Shown here one piece after another: positions 1 to 12,000 of a DNA stretch of 64,000 nucleotides; position 1 is the stretch's first letter; each line of letters starts with the position of its first letter. The DNA is taken from contig JAOANU010000013.1 in NCBI GenBank assembly GCA_034387635.1, forward strand, positions 186,001 through 250,000, written 5' to 3'. The stretch is from Rhodosporidiobolus odoratus. Its lineage: Eukaryota > Basidiomycota > Microbotryomycetes > Sporidiobolales > Sporidiobolaceae. Both the position numbers and the translations under genes were made by a program. The notes under the pieces were generated by a model. That model was given only the letters and a program-made list of their open reading frames with translations, was not told where the DNA came from and made no database searches.

Positions 1-193
1 CCCCTCTCTCTTCTCTTTTCTGACTTACGAGGAGACAAGGTTCGAAGGAAGGACGAAAACCTGACCGCGACTGTGCTTGTGCTCATTCGGATGTCAATGT
101 GGGACAGGTTGATCGTCACGATGGAAGTGGTCAAGTTTCAACAAGCGGCTTTTATCAATTCGGATCTCGGTACGTTTGGCCCTCTTTTTCTGT

Positions 194-226
<33 letters not shown>

Positions 227-3200
227 TCTTTCTTTTTGTTTGGGCTTGCTGCCCCCTCGAATGCCGAGGCGCTTATCGCTGTCGTCTTGTCTCTCCCACC
301 CCGCTCGAATCCACCCACAGACATGTACCACGCCCCAACCGACACCCCCGCCCTCTGTCGCACGTCGTCCCTCGTCGAAGAACTAGGTCAAATCGAATAC
401 ATCTTTTCCGACAAGACGGGAACTCTGACCTGCAACCAAATGGAGTTCAGACAGTGTTCGATTGGAGGGGTTGCGTACGCTGATGTGGTTGAAGAAGCCA
501 AACGAGGGGAGGTGAGTTCGTTTGAGGAGTTGAGGGAGAGGATGAGTAGAGGGGGAAGGGGAGGGGCAGGGGCAGGGGAGAAGGGAGGGACTAGGGAAGA
601 GGTAGAGGTAGAGGTGGTCGAGGAGTTTTTGACTCTGTTGGCGACGTGTCATACGGTTATTCCTGAGAAGGGCGACGATGGAAAAGTGGTTTATCAGGCT
701 AGTAGTCCGGATGAGGCGGCTTTGGTCAGTGGGGCTGATGTTTTGGGGTATACGTTTACGGTGCGTCTTTCGTCTTGTCCGGTTATAAAGCTGTCTTTCT
801 TGCCCTGAAGGTGGACCTCGTTGCTGACTCTTCTTCCCCGTCTCTTACCCGCGTTCACTCACGCCTCGACTTTCCTCCGCTCGCGCGCAGACCCGTAAAC
901 CCCAATCCGTCTTCATCACCCTCTCTGGCAACCCCCGACCGCGAGAGTACCAAGTGCTCAACATTCTCGAATTCGACTCGACTCGGAAACGAATGTCAGC
1001 GATCGTTCGAACTCCAGAGGGACACATCAAGCTGTACTGCAAAGGGGCCGATACGGTCATTTTCGAGAGGTTGGCGAGTGAGGGTCAGAGGTTTACTGAG
1101 ACGACTAGTAATCATCTCGAGGTGCGTTGTTCTGAGGGTTCATTCTCGCTCGCTTTTCGTGTTGCGCTCGTCTTCCCTCCTCGGGCATCACAGCTGATTG
1201 CCGCCCGCTTGGCACGCAGGAATACGCCACCGAAGGTCTCCGAACCCTCTGCATCGCAATGCGTGACATCCCCCCCTCCGAGTACGAAACCTGGTCCAAA
1301 ATCCACTCCCAAGCCGCCGCCACCATCAACGGTCGTACCGAAGCCTTGGACAAAGCTTCCGAACTGATCGAACGAGATCTGTTCCTCCTCGGCGCGACGG
1401 CCATTGAGGATAAATTGCAAGAAGGCGTGCCAGAGACGATCTATACGTTGCAGCAGGCGGGGATCAAGGTTTGGGTGCTGACGGGGGATAGGCAGGAGAC
1501 GGCCATCAACATTGGATTGAGTTGTAGGTTGATTAGCGAGTCGATGAGTTTGGTGAGTCTCCCTTTGCCCTTTCCTTTCCGCGACTCGGGAACCGTCCGG
1601 CGCAGAAGTATAGTACGGCGCTGATTAGCGGATTGGGCGATTGATGTGCGCAGGTCATTGTGAACGAGGAGAATGCTCACGATACTCGAGATTTCCTGAT
1701 CAAGCGCCTCGAGGCGGTCAAGAACTCGCGAACTGCGGGCGACTTCGAGGAACTGGCGTTGGTCATAGGTGAGTGCTCGAGTCGAGCCCTCTCTTACTAC
1801 TCACTACCCCCGTCGCTGATGCGTCCGGTCTCTTTTTTCTTCCTTTTTCTTGCAGATGGCAAGAGTCTCTCATTCGCGCTCGAGAAAGATCTCTCCAAGA
1901 CTTTCCTTGAACTCGCTGTCATGTGCAAAGCCGTCGTCTGCTGTCGGTCTCTAGCTCTCCTTCAGACCCGTGCCACTCCCCACTGATTCCTCACCGCTTG
2001 CTCTACAGGCCGAGTGTCCCCTCTTCAAAAAGCTCTCGTCGTCAAACTCGTCAAGAAAAACCTCAAAGCCATTCTCCTCGCCATCGGCGACGGCGCCAAT
2101 GACGTCTCCATGATCCAGGCTGCTCACGTCGGCGTCGGCATTTCAGGCGTCGAAGGTCTTCAAGCAGCGAGGTCGGCAGACGTCGCCATCAGTCAGTTCA
2201 GGTTCTTGAAGAAGTTGTTGCTTGTGCATGGAACCTGGAGTTACCAGAGGTTGAGCAAGTTGATCTTGTACTCGTGCGTCTTTTTCTCGTTCGCATTCAC
2301 CTCTTACGTCCACTTTTCTGGCGCAGTACTGACTCCGCGATTTCTCCTCCGCGGGCAACAGATTCTACAAAAACATCGCGCTGTATATGACCGGGTTCTG
2401 GGTGTGTGCACCATGCCTTTCTCTCCTACTGCGCTGCTGCCTAACCCTTTTTTTGGGGGCTGCTGCAGTTCGCCTTTCAAAATTCCTTCTCCGGTCAAGT
2501 GCTCGAAGAGGGCTGGACCCTCACGTTCTACAACGTCATCTTCACCGTCCTCCCACCTATTGTCCTCGGCGTCTTCGATCAATTCGTCGGCGCGAGGATG
2601 TTGGATCGGTACCCCGAGTTGTACAAGCTCGGGCAGCAGAACAAGTTCGTGAGTCGCAGTGGCTTTTTCTCCTCCTCCTTCTCTTCTCGAACCTAGCGGT
2701 GCGCGAATCGTGACTGATCGGTGCTTCAATGGTGGGCGCGTGCAGTTTTCCGTCACCATCTTCTGGGAGTGGATCATCAATGCTCTCATTCATTCTTTCG
2801 TATGAGCCTGCCTTTCGCCCCCTCGAAACACGGGACTATGCTGAACTCGTTTGCGACGTTGCAGGCCATCTACTGCATCACCGCTGCCATCTTCAATCAA
2901 GGTCTGATCCTCGCTCAAGGTTGGATCGGTGGTCAGTGGGTCTGGGGCACAACGCTTTACCTCTCCGCCCTCCTCACCGTCCTTGCCAAGGCAGCCTTGA
3001 TCTCCGAGTAAGTCACTTCTCTCTCCTTCCCTTCTTCCTGTTCCACCCACCTTACCTTCGCGTTTCACTCTATAGTATCTGGACCAAATACACCCTCCTC
3101 GCCATTCCCGGTTCCTTTGCCTTTACCATGGGTTTCCTCCCCCTCTACGCTTGGGTCGCGCCCATGCTCGGCTTCTCCCTCGAATACACCGACATTGTCA

Positions 3201-3803
3201 GTCGAGTCTGGTCGTCGCTCGTGTTTTGGATGACCATCCTGTTGGTACCGGTGTTGCTCATGACTCGCGACTTTGCGTGGAAATCGTACGTTTCCATCTC
3301 ATTCCGCCTGCGACACACAATCCACGACAGAGGAGGCTTACTGACTGAGCTCATGGCATTGTTCGTGACAGATATAAACGATTGTTCCGACCCGAACCAT
3401 ATCACATCGTGCAAGAGATTCAAAAGTACAACCTGCCAGGTGCGTTATTTTCCTCCTTCTTTCCTCGCCTCATGGACCTGGTCCGCCTCGCACTCGGTAT
3501 ACTCACCCGGCCGTGTACCTCATCTTACAGACTACCGCCCTCGAATGGAGCAATTCCAAAAAGCCATCAAAAAGGTTCGGGCGGTGCAACGGCTACGAAG
3601 GAATCGAGGCTTTGCGTTTTCCCAGTGCGTTCCAGAGTTTCTCCTTTGTTTCTGTTCCCCTTCTGTCCCTCTTCCTCCTGCCTTCTGTGCGCTCATGGCC
3701 TTGTCTCGATGTCGCGCTGTGCTGCGTTTACTGCAGGACGGAAGAGGGTCAGGAACACCTCATTCGGGCTTACGATACTTCAAGGGGGAAACCAAGAGGG
3801 TGA
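1..3803 (+). CDS. DRS2: P4-type ATPase, DRS2-like aminophospholipid flippase (5' truncated by the window edge)
   Basis: Flips aminophospholipids from the lumenal to the cytosolic leaflet of Golgi/endosomal membranes. The N-terminal third lies outside the window. Visible parts, after splicing: the end of the pre-catalytic membrane helix (TMEVVKFQ), the phosphorylation motif DKTGTLT near 410, the nucleotide-binding KGAD near 1041, TGDRQET near 1480, the hinge GDGANDVSM near 2088, then about six membrane segments. The stretch [20 protein letters not shown] and the YPELYKLGQ region match the yeast Drs2 branch rather than Dnf or Neo1. The ending, GFAFSQ spliced to [19 protein letters not shown] and stop at 3801-3803, is the Drs2-like tail. 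At least ten introns interrupt the visible part; one carries a 29-base G run. The exon before base 110 is not confidently resolved. Family assignment is strong; DRS2 orthology is likely. Confidence 0.93.
196..224. repeat. Poly-G tract of 29 bases inside an intron of the flippase gene
   Basis: An uninterrupted run of G lies between the exon ending near 170 and the exon starting at about 321 (acceptor CACAG). Its exact length may be an assembly or sequencing approximation. Confidence 0.95.
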
Positions 3804-4287
3804 AGGACGCGGCTGCGGGGGCGCCCGAAAAACCCAAAGACGACGCGGAGCGGCACGGACACTACTGTTCTTTCTTTCTATTCTTCTTGTTTTCTTTTCT
3901 TTCAGTCTCTCTGCCTGCGTTTGCCCCTTTTGTACTGATGATGGGGTCTTCTGTTTGGTCTTTGTGTTTGCTGCTGTGCAACCACGCTGTCATGGACGTT
4001 ATCTCCCTCAGCAGTTCGTGTCCGTTGCTTCTCTGGCCGATGCGAGCTGAGGGAGGGTGTCAAGCGAATTTGGATGTTGCACGCAAGCGAGGGTGGGGGG
4101 GTAAGCTAAACGTCTACGACAGAGCTGTGGAGATGGACTAGTGTGCTGCAGCAAAGAAGACGTAGAGAGAGAGGGAGAGGGCGACACCGCGGACTTTTGC
4201 ACACATCAAGCAAGCAAGCAAGAGGGGAACGAGGGAAAGAACGACTCAAAAGACTGAAAACTGACGCCTGTCTGCCAGGAAGGGAGT
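3804..4287. other. Intergenic region between convergent genes
   Basis: Lies between the flippase stop and the stop of the minus-strand gene at 4288. T-rich stretches at 3870-3905 would fit a 3' UTR. It also has a short AAGC simple repeat near 4205-4220. No gene is supported. Confidence 0.6.
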
Positions 4288-5717
4288 TTACCAAGCGTCC
4301 CACTCCATCCCCCTCTCCTCCCACTCTCTCTCTTCCTCCTTCACCCTTTGCACCAACAGATAATCTTGATGCAACAACGTGAGCAAGCAGATGACTAGAG
4401 AGGGGTCGCAGGAGGTTTCTTTGCATTTGCCCTTTTCCTCGGAGGAGGAGGAAGACGTCGAGGTCGAGGTCGAAAGGAGGGAGGAGGCGCGTGTAGCGAG
4501 GCGGGAGAAACAAGGAGTACTGGGCGATGGAGAATCGAAGGAAGAGGGAGAAGAAGGAGGAGGGAGGGAGAAAAGGGGGCGGTTGAGGGTGAGTGACGGG
4601 GCGGTCGCAAGGAGTGCTGATGAGAGAGTGGTGCGAGTCCTGTCGAGACGAGCTTGCGGGGGGGTCAGTTCTGCGAGAAGCGAGGCGAGGTGAGGAAGAA
4701 CTCGCTTTGTGGGCAAAATGATGCCATCCACACGGTCGAGGACTTCGCAGCGGGCTAGGACAATCTTGCTCTTGTACTCGAGGAGCTTGTGTGAAGCAAC
4801 ATCAGACGTGAGAGCTGAACATCCTCTCGATCAAATAAGGGGAAAACAGGACAGCTGACCTTGAGTCCCTCGCCCTCTTTGTCGGGCTTCCAGTACATCC
4901 TCCTACACCCGGGGACCGCTTGAAAGAGCCGCTTCCTACTTGTGTAAAACCGATTAGCTTGTATTTGCACCCTTAGATCCACGTCTCGGAGCGGACGTTG
5001 ACCTTCGCAGGTTGGCAGGAAAGAGGCGGAAGCGGAACGTACGAGCTAAAGCAGCTTGGGCGGCTATAGAAGGTACTTGTGGCTACTTCTTTGTTACCGC
5101 CAGCGAGCTCTATCGTCTTCAGCGTGACGGTCCCAAGCTGTTGACCGACAAGGGAAACAAGACGGTTCAGCTCCGTCGCTTTTGTGGGCCCAATGCGAGG
5201 GGTCTAGGCTTACGAGCCTCTGCCTCATCCACAACCTACTCTCGAACCTCTCCCTCCCCTCGTTCCACCCATGTTCAGCCGTGAAGATCACCCTCTCAGT
5301 CGCTTCATCGGTGAAAGTGCTCAACAACTTGGGTGAAGCATTTAAGTCGGGAGGTTTGCGGTCTGTCTCGGTGGCGGAAGTAGTGGACAGGTCTTGGCGG
5401 ATTAGACTGAGAGCGAGGGGTGGAGAGAGAGCCATGCCGAGGTCAAGGAGAGAGAAGGGAAAGGAAAGTATAGGATTGCAGGGCACGAGTTTGACTGCAG
5501 GCTCGGGGGGAAGAAGGAGGAAGCTGCAGACCCGGGTGAGTGACGCTAGACGTAGAGGCGAGAAGGAGTGCACGCGATTGCCCCCGAGCGGACGGTCGGG
5601 GATCAATAGTCAGATTCGAGAGGGAGGGACGTCGCTACGGTAGCACCAAGCGCACAGCCAGCGGACGTTGCTGAGCAGGTTCGGATTGGCAGTAACTGAC
5701 TTCGGTGGCTCCTGACA
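4288..5717 (-). CDS. Spliced gene of unrecognised function
   Basis: I do not recognise the protein. A model that keeps frame starts with ATG at 5715-5717 (MSGATEVSY) and uses an acceptor TCTGCAG before FLLLPPEPAVKLVPC. It then joins ...FTDEATER (donor GTGATC) to TPRIGPTKATELNRLVSLVG (acceptor CTAG), phase 0. A middle part contains ANRFYTSRKRLFQAVPG and YWKPDKEGEGLK. A further intron (GTCAGC...ACAAG) leads to LLEYKSKIVLARCEVLDRVD and a Ser-rich last exon ending EWEERGMEWDAW, stop at 4288. The central exon boundaries around 4980-5130 are not resolved. The frame-consistent junctions and the hydrophobic/charged patterning argue for a real gene; the function is open. It is transcribed divergently from the gene at 6350. 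Confidence 0.5.
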
Positions 5718-6349
5718 TGCAAGTATGCGGCTCAAGCTGGGTATAGCAGCGACTACAGATGTTGCCGGAAAAGCTGGACTGGTGAAAAAGCTCGTTGTTT
5801 CTCCCCGGGGCATCTCGCTAAGTGTCGCTCACGGCTCACGTAGACTCACGGTTGGGCAGATACTCAGATCAAGTAAGGCATACCTTAACAATGCATCGAG
5901 AGCGAGCAAACGCAACAGAAAAGTCGCCGACCTTCTCAACTCAGCTTTTTGCGCTTAGCGCTTCGTCGAGCGGGACTCTGCTGGGAGAGAGTGATCTGAA
6001 GCCAAATGTATGGCTGCTCTGTTGGAGCTAACTCGTTGTCGGACACAGGCTGGAAGAAAGAAGGAAATCCTTCTGAAGCCCGGTTTCGACACTACCGACG
6101 CAAGCGCCGCCTCCCTCTCTGCCTCCGACGGACCAGCTCACACCAACCGCACCGAAGTCTTGGTGGCCACTTATCCTCTGCTCTGTGCACTTTTCGTCCT
6201 CGCCGGTCAGAGGTGGAAACCGGTGGAAACGCGTCGGGACTCGACTACCCCCGCATTTTCCCTCTGTACGGGCGATCGGGGAAACGCCGTTCTGTCGACA
6301 TTCGCGTTCTCAAAGATATCTCTCGCCTCTCACGCCACACTACCCGACC
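5718..6349. other. Divergent intergenic/promoter region
   Basis: Separates the minus-strand gene starting at 5717 from the plus-strand gene starting at 6350. Open frames here look like chance. No convincing gene or motif was found. Confidence 0.5.
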
Positions 6350-8757
6350 ATGGCAACACGACCAGCAGTGGACAGCTATCAGTTATTGGAACAGAAGACG
6401 CCCCAGACTCGATATGACGGCGACTCGGAATCGGAGCACGAAGAGGAGAATGAGGGCACACACCTCGAAGACGAGGGACTGATAGCAGAGGGACATGCCT
6501 ACGAAGAGCGTGTCAAACGTACGCCACCCCTAGGCTGGCGACATCCAGGCGTCGTCGTTAGCGCCCTTTCCATCATTCTCCTCGGCGCCTTCGGAGCCAG
6601 TCTCGCCGTCCCCACCTCTCGCCAAGCCGTCCTCTCCACCGTCTCATCTGCCGTCTCTTCCTTCTCTCCGTTAGCCTCACAACCGCCCCGAGTCGAACGC
6701 AACCCGAATGTCACCCTGTCGGATTACCTCCACTCGCGTTTCAACCCAGAAAAAGACGTTGTCATGTGGACAATGGCCACAGCAGACTATGTCCCTCCAG
6801 CACGCAACTGGGATGCGAAACGGGCCGAGCTCGGGATGGAGGATAGCGTCGTCGTCATGTGCTTGGATGAGGCTTGTTTGGATGAAGCGGAACGGAATGG
6901 GCTGTGGGCTTATGGTGGGTATCTTGAGGCGTTCGCCGATCTGCCACCACCTACACAGGGGCATCGGAGAGTGAGAAGAGGGAAGGAAAGAGGGCATTTC
7001 ATGGCGTATACCAAATTCAAAGGTACTTTTCTGTTTGCGCCTCATCAAGTAACTTCATGTTGACTTTTTCTGCATGTTTCGAAGCGATGCTCGAAATGGC
7101 CAAAACAGGCTTTCCTTCTCTTTTCTTCGAGGTAAGCCGTATCTCAGGGTGAGTTGGCCAGTGGTGGCACTGACATTTATTTCTGCTTTGCGCAGGGCGA
7201 CACTTTCCTTACCGCCGACCCATTCCCTCACATGCTCCCCCTCTCCGATCCGAGCTGGGACATACAGTTCACAGAGGATATCGGCTACGTCGTCAACTTC
7301 GGTGCGTCTCGCTGCCACTTCTCCGGTAATGATTCGCTTCATCCGTTGAGACGTGCTCACCCATTTTTCCCTTGCAGGCTGGATCTTCGCCCGCCCTTCT
7401 CCTGCGACTGTACAGCTGTGGCAGCTCGCCTTCAATCAGTACTGTACCAAGAACGAGTGGGATGTGCGTTCTCTCCCTGCTGCGCCCTATTCACCGTCAA
7501 TGGCTGTCCTGACCTTTCTCGGTGCTACAGCAACAACTGCTCAGTAACCTCATTCGGGCACAGGGCGGTCGAGAATGGGCTGGCTTGACTGGGAAGGAAC
7601 ATTGGTGGATGGTCGACTCGATCGAATTGAAGTTGCACATGTTACCGCTTGCGAAGGTACGTCTTCGCTCTTTCCACGCGTTCTTGCCTGTGCTGATAGT
7701 CCCTCATATACGACTCTTGTCTTGTAATAGTTCCAAGCCACGCACACCGTCATGCTCGAATGGTTGTACGTCCTTTTCCCTTCCTCACCGCCTCCCCTTC
7801 GTACTATACCTGACATGGGTTTCCGCTTGACGCGACGCAGTAAACCCGACCCTGCTCTCCCTGAGCCTATCATGAACCATTTGACCGCGCTCTTTATCTT
7901 TAACCGGCGATTTTATCCTCGAGAACGCGGCTGGACCACCAACATCGATTCATACTATACCTCTCTCCGCCCGATTCTAACATCTTCCCCTTTGATCGGG
8001 ACTCTGCGCGAGATCGTCTCGTACTCGAGGATCCTCCAAGTCACAGCACGGAAACTGGGCTGGGCCTTGATGATTCCCCCGAGCGTGACAGTACTCGGAG
8101 AAGGTGAGAACTTGGGGAAGAAATGGGAGAGGGATTGGTCGAGGGTTGTCAGCGTCGAAGCTGCTATGGTTCGTTGTCGTCTCTCACCTACTCGCTTCGA
8201 TTGAGCTGATTAGGAACCTCTCCCTCGTATCTCGTATGTCTAGACGAATCACCTCGACCTCCTCGAATCCTCCTTTTTCCCCCATTCAGCCCGCTACCTC
8301 CCCCCTTCCATCCACAGCGCATGGTCCTCTCCCTCGCATCGAACTCTCCTGAACCTATCCTCCTCCTCCTCCATTCCTTCTTCCCTCCCAGCCTTGCTCG
8401 AACACCTTTCTTCAACCATTCCCATTCCCATCCCCATCGCCGCTTCAAAAGCACGCGAGAAAGACTTACCACCGGTGGTAGAACTTCAAGGTTGGACCTC
8501 GAATCAAGCGGCGTGGACGCTTGAAGGCGTCGAGGAGGGAGTAGAGGAAGCGTTCAAGGGATTGGTGGCGTGTGAGGGTTGGGATAAAGAACATTTACGT
8601 GCGTTCTGTTTCTTCTATTCCCTTTCCCGCTCCATCCCTGCGCGTCCTACCTTCCGTTTCTCTCTTCTGCTTCCGCGACTTGGCATGCTGACGACATCTG
8701 GACTCATGCGATCGGGCATGAGCAGCTTTTCCTTATTGCAAAGGCGTTGCCCTCTAA
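6350..8757 (+). CDS. Type II membrane protein with nucleotide-diphospho-sugar transferase-like domain
   Basis: Starts at MATRPAVDSYQLLEQK. An acidic cytosolic tail (residues about 20-50) is followed by a single membrane anchor near residues 65-85 (VVVSALSIILLGAFGASLAV). The lumenal part has FKAMLEMAKTGFPSLFFEGD, then FLTADPFPHML, DIQFTEDIGYVVNFGWIFARPSPATVQLWQLAFNQY after splicing. This order resembles the Golgi PF03407 nucleotide-diphospho-sugar transferase fold, where the strand before the metal site is followed by a W(I/L)xxP region. A clear DxD is not obvious, so catalysis is inferred only from fold resemblance. Seven or more introns follow. The end is read from donor GTGCGT at 8599 to acceptor CAG at 8725 and TAA at 8755-8757; an alternative frame would stop at 8761. 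A Golgi glycosylation role is inference. Confidence 0.65.
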
Positions 8758-9095
8758 TTAGAGTCGAGACCGAGAATCCTGTATATAGAGGCCATACATG
8801 TTGTACATGACCCGCAAACATCCCGATTTTCAGCGGTCACGCGACACGACAGGAGCTATGGCCGTAGAGCGTGCTCGAAAGCTCGAGGTGGCTCTGCGCT
8901 CGCGCGCCTCGGCCGACTGCACACGGCGCAACGACATAGTAAGAGAAGGAGACGAAAAGGAAAAAGAAGGCACGCAAGGTTGCAGAGAGAGGCCTTGTTA
9001 CTACTCGTCAAAACAGAGGAGAACGAAAAGAGGCGACTTTTTACGAGATCGAGGAGAAGAGAGAGGGAGCACGAAAAAAGATGCGTGCAAACGCT
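8758..9095. other. Intergenic region between convergent genes
   Basis: Lies between the stop of the membrane transferase-like gene and the UBA1 stop at 9096. No gene is supported. Confidence 0.6.
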
Positions 9096-12000
9096 CTACG
9101 GGCGAACGCGGACCTTGAGGTAAGGAACCTGTGAAACGTTTGGACGCCCAGCGAACAAGGGGATGTTGAGGGGAAGTCAGCATGCAGGACGCGGATCCGG
9201 GGACGCGATGGGAGAGGCGGAGAAGAGGCGAGAAAACAACAAACGCACCTCAACATCCTCACCTTCTTCATCCTCAACCATCATCTCAAACACGATATCC
9301 TTGACGTGAGGAGGAATCTCCTTCTTGGAGACGGTTTCGACCAGCTGAGAGAGGGGCATTTTGAGTCGTTCTTCGAGTTTCTTCTTGGGCATGAAGCCAG
9401 AGTAGAGCATTGAGACGCCGGATCTGCGAGCGCGCGAGGATGGAGGCAGGGCGAAGAATAGATACGAGGTAAAGTCAACATGCGCTCTCGTTCCCTTCGC
9501 TAATGCGGCGAAGCGTTTCCCGTCCGAGACAGAGGAAGAGGGAAAGCAGCGTAGACCCAGGATGCGGAAAGGAGCGAGACGATGAGAAACGTACGAAAGC
9601 ATCGTCAACTCAAGCTTGTGATCCTCCTTGATCTTCTTGACCAACTCTTCCAGAGTGATATCACCCTCAATCTTGATCGAATCCCAGAGAGTCCATTCCG
9701 TGTTGCCGTACTGTGCGCGGTTACGAAGTTCGCGTCAGTCGTGTTAGCAGATGCGAGCGAGGAGAAGAAAGTGGGAAAAGGCAGGAGCAGGCTAAACGCA
9801 CCTTCTGCTTCGGCGCAGCAATGGGTTCAGAGAAGGCAAAGAACGGCAAAGCGAGGTTGACGAAAGCGTTCTTGTACTGCTCAATGTCGGTCTTGCCAGC
9901 GAGGAGCTGCGCGTGCGGAACCGAGGTCATGGAGATGAGCAAGCCGAAGCGAGAGGGACCAGGACCAGAGGAAGTAGCGCGACGAACCTTGTACATCTCG
10001 ATGTTGACCAGACCGGCCGCAACAGCGGTGGTGGTAGCGAGAGCGGGAATAATCTTGCCCGCAACTGCGAGTGAACCGGGGGAAAAGGGATCAAAGAGAG
10101 TTGAGTACGGCGGAGGAGAAGAGGGTGACGCACTTCCTTTAGTCCTGTGCTTGTCAGCCGTGACGATGCCGTAGTTGCTCGCCCTCAAGTTGGCTAGTGA
10201 ATCGCAACGCAAAGAGAGGGCGAGGAAAGGCGAGGGGTGACCAGCAAGAAGAGTTTGAAGCGAGGGAGGGTTCGGCCAGTCAGTCCACCTGCGACGTCTC
10301 GCGAAAAAGGGACGAGAGAGGAAGAATATGGAAGGAACGTACAAGCCGCGGTGATAAAGTCAATGTGATGGTTGGTATCATCATCCTTTTCAAACACAGC
10401 CGGTACCATCCTATACCCAGCCAAAGTACTAGGCTGAGGCAAACTAGACGCCAAACTCGTCAGATCCTCCTCCCCATCTTCCCTCTTGGCATCCTTGTCA
10501 TTCGCAACCGGTTCATCGTCCTTGACTTGGACTTGAACGCCCGATTTGGGGACAAAGTCAGGTAGTTGAACCGTATCGAGGATGGTTTTGATGTGGGATT
10601 CGGAGCGGGAACCTTTGAGGCCGTAGTTGTAAGCGTGGAGGTTGGCGGCGGCGATGATGAAGGACATGTGGGTGGGCTGTGACATCAAGAGGAGCGAAGC
10701 CGTCCGTCAGTTCAGACTCCAGTAATCCTTTGCTACCAGGTCCAGGACGAGGGAATGCTCACGTTGTTGTAGTCAAAGACGAGAGGGTCCGGCGCGCGCT
10801 TTGGGCCCGACCAAAATGGCGTGCCCTCTTTTGTGAGCTGCGGGTGAGCGCGGAAGAAGCAGTCAGCCAACAGATCTTGTCCCCAAGTCCCGACTCGGGC
10901 ATGCCAGCACCAGGAAGAAGCAGGAGGAAGCAAAGCTGACGTACCAAGTCCTTAGGCAACGAGTAAAGCAACTGCTTGATCTCATTCCCATACTCACTCT
11001 CAAACACCTCCCTAGCCCACACAATACACTCATCAAACCCAAGCGGCTTGTTTTCAACCAAGTAAGACTTGATTTTGGTCAACTGAGCCGTTTCGCCCGA
11101 TTGCTTCGCCGCTTCGATAAAGTTGGGTTGGGAGAGGTACGAGTTGACAACTTCGGCGGGCTTCTCGAAGTACTCTTCGAAGCGCTCTTTGGCCCACTGG
11201 ACGTATGCAATGGCGAGAAAGGGTCGCGACGATAGAAAGGGAGAGCGATAGGGAAGTATTTCGGGAAGCGAAGGTGAAGAAGACATGGCAATGGGTACTG
11301 ATCAGTATCAAGCCTCCAGGACGCCATGAGACCCAGAGAATAGAGACGCACCGCAATAGTATGTTCAATCATATTGGGGAAGTTCTTGATCGTACAACTC
11401 GGGTGACTCTTCTCAGGAGGATCCTGCGAACTTGAGTAACTCTCGGTAACATGAGGCAACACGACTTGAACGTTGGCCTTGGTTCCGAGCGTTCCAGATT
11501 CGAGCAGAGGTTTCTCGTAGTAGACGCAGCGTTGATCCATGTATTGACGCGCGGCGACGTTGTCGAGGGCATTGGTGACGCCGGAAAGTTTGTCGAAGAA
11601 GGCGTCGGTGAAGGTACCTGTGTGCGTTAGGATACGAAAGCGGGCAAAATTGCAGATGGGAGGGCGGGGTTAGCGGACAAACGCAAAAGACACAAGAGGA
11701 AAGGCGCAAAAGAAGGCGCTACGCACTCTCCGTATCCGGCCCAACCGCCAACTTGAACACCTCAACCTTCCCGTCCAACCCCTCGTTCATCTCAACCGCC
11801 GCCCTCCTCGCCGCCTCACTCTTGAAGCTACCCACGTCCTTAGGCCTAAACAAAAACTGCCTGTTAAGGTTACTCTTCTCAATCGTGTCCAAATCCGTGA
11901 TTTCCACTTTGCCCTCAGGTCCAGTCGCGAGTCCCATCATGGCCCAATTTTTGAGCATTTCGCAACCGATAGCACCGGCTCCGACGAGGAATTGACGTTG

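Noticed and set aside
5012..5284. Plus-strand open frame starting MAGKRRKRNVRAK
   Set aside because: Antisense to a minus-strand gene whose exon junctions keep frame; no family likeness.
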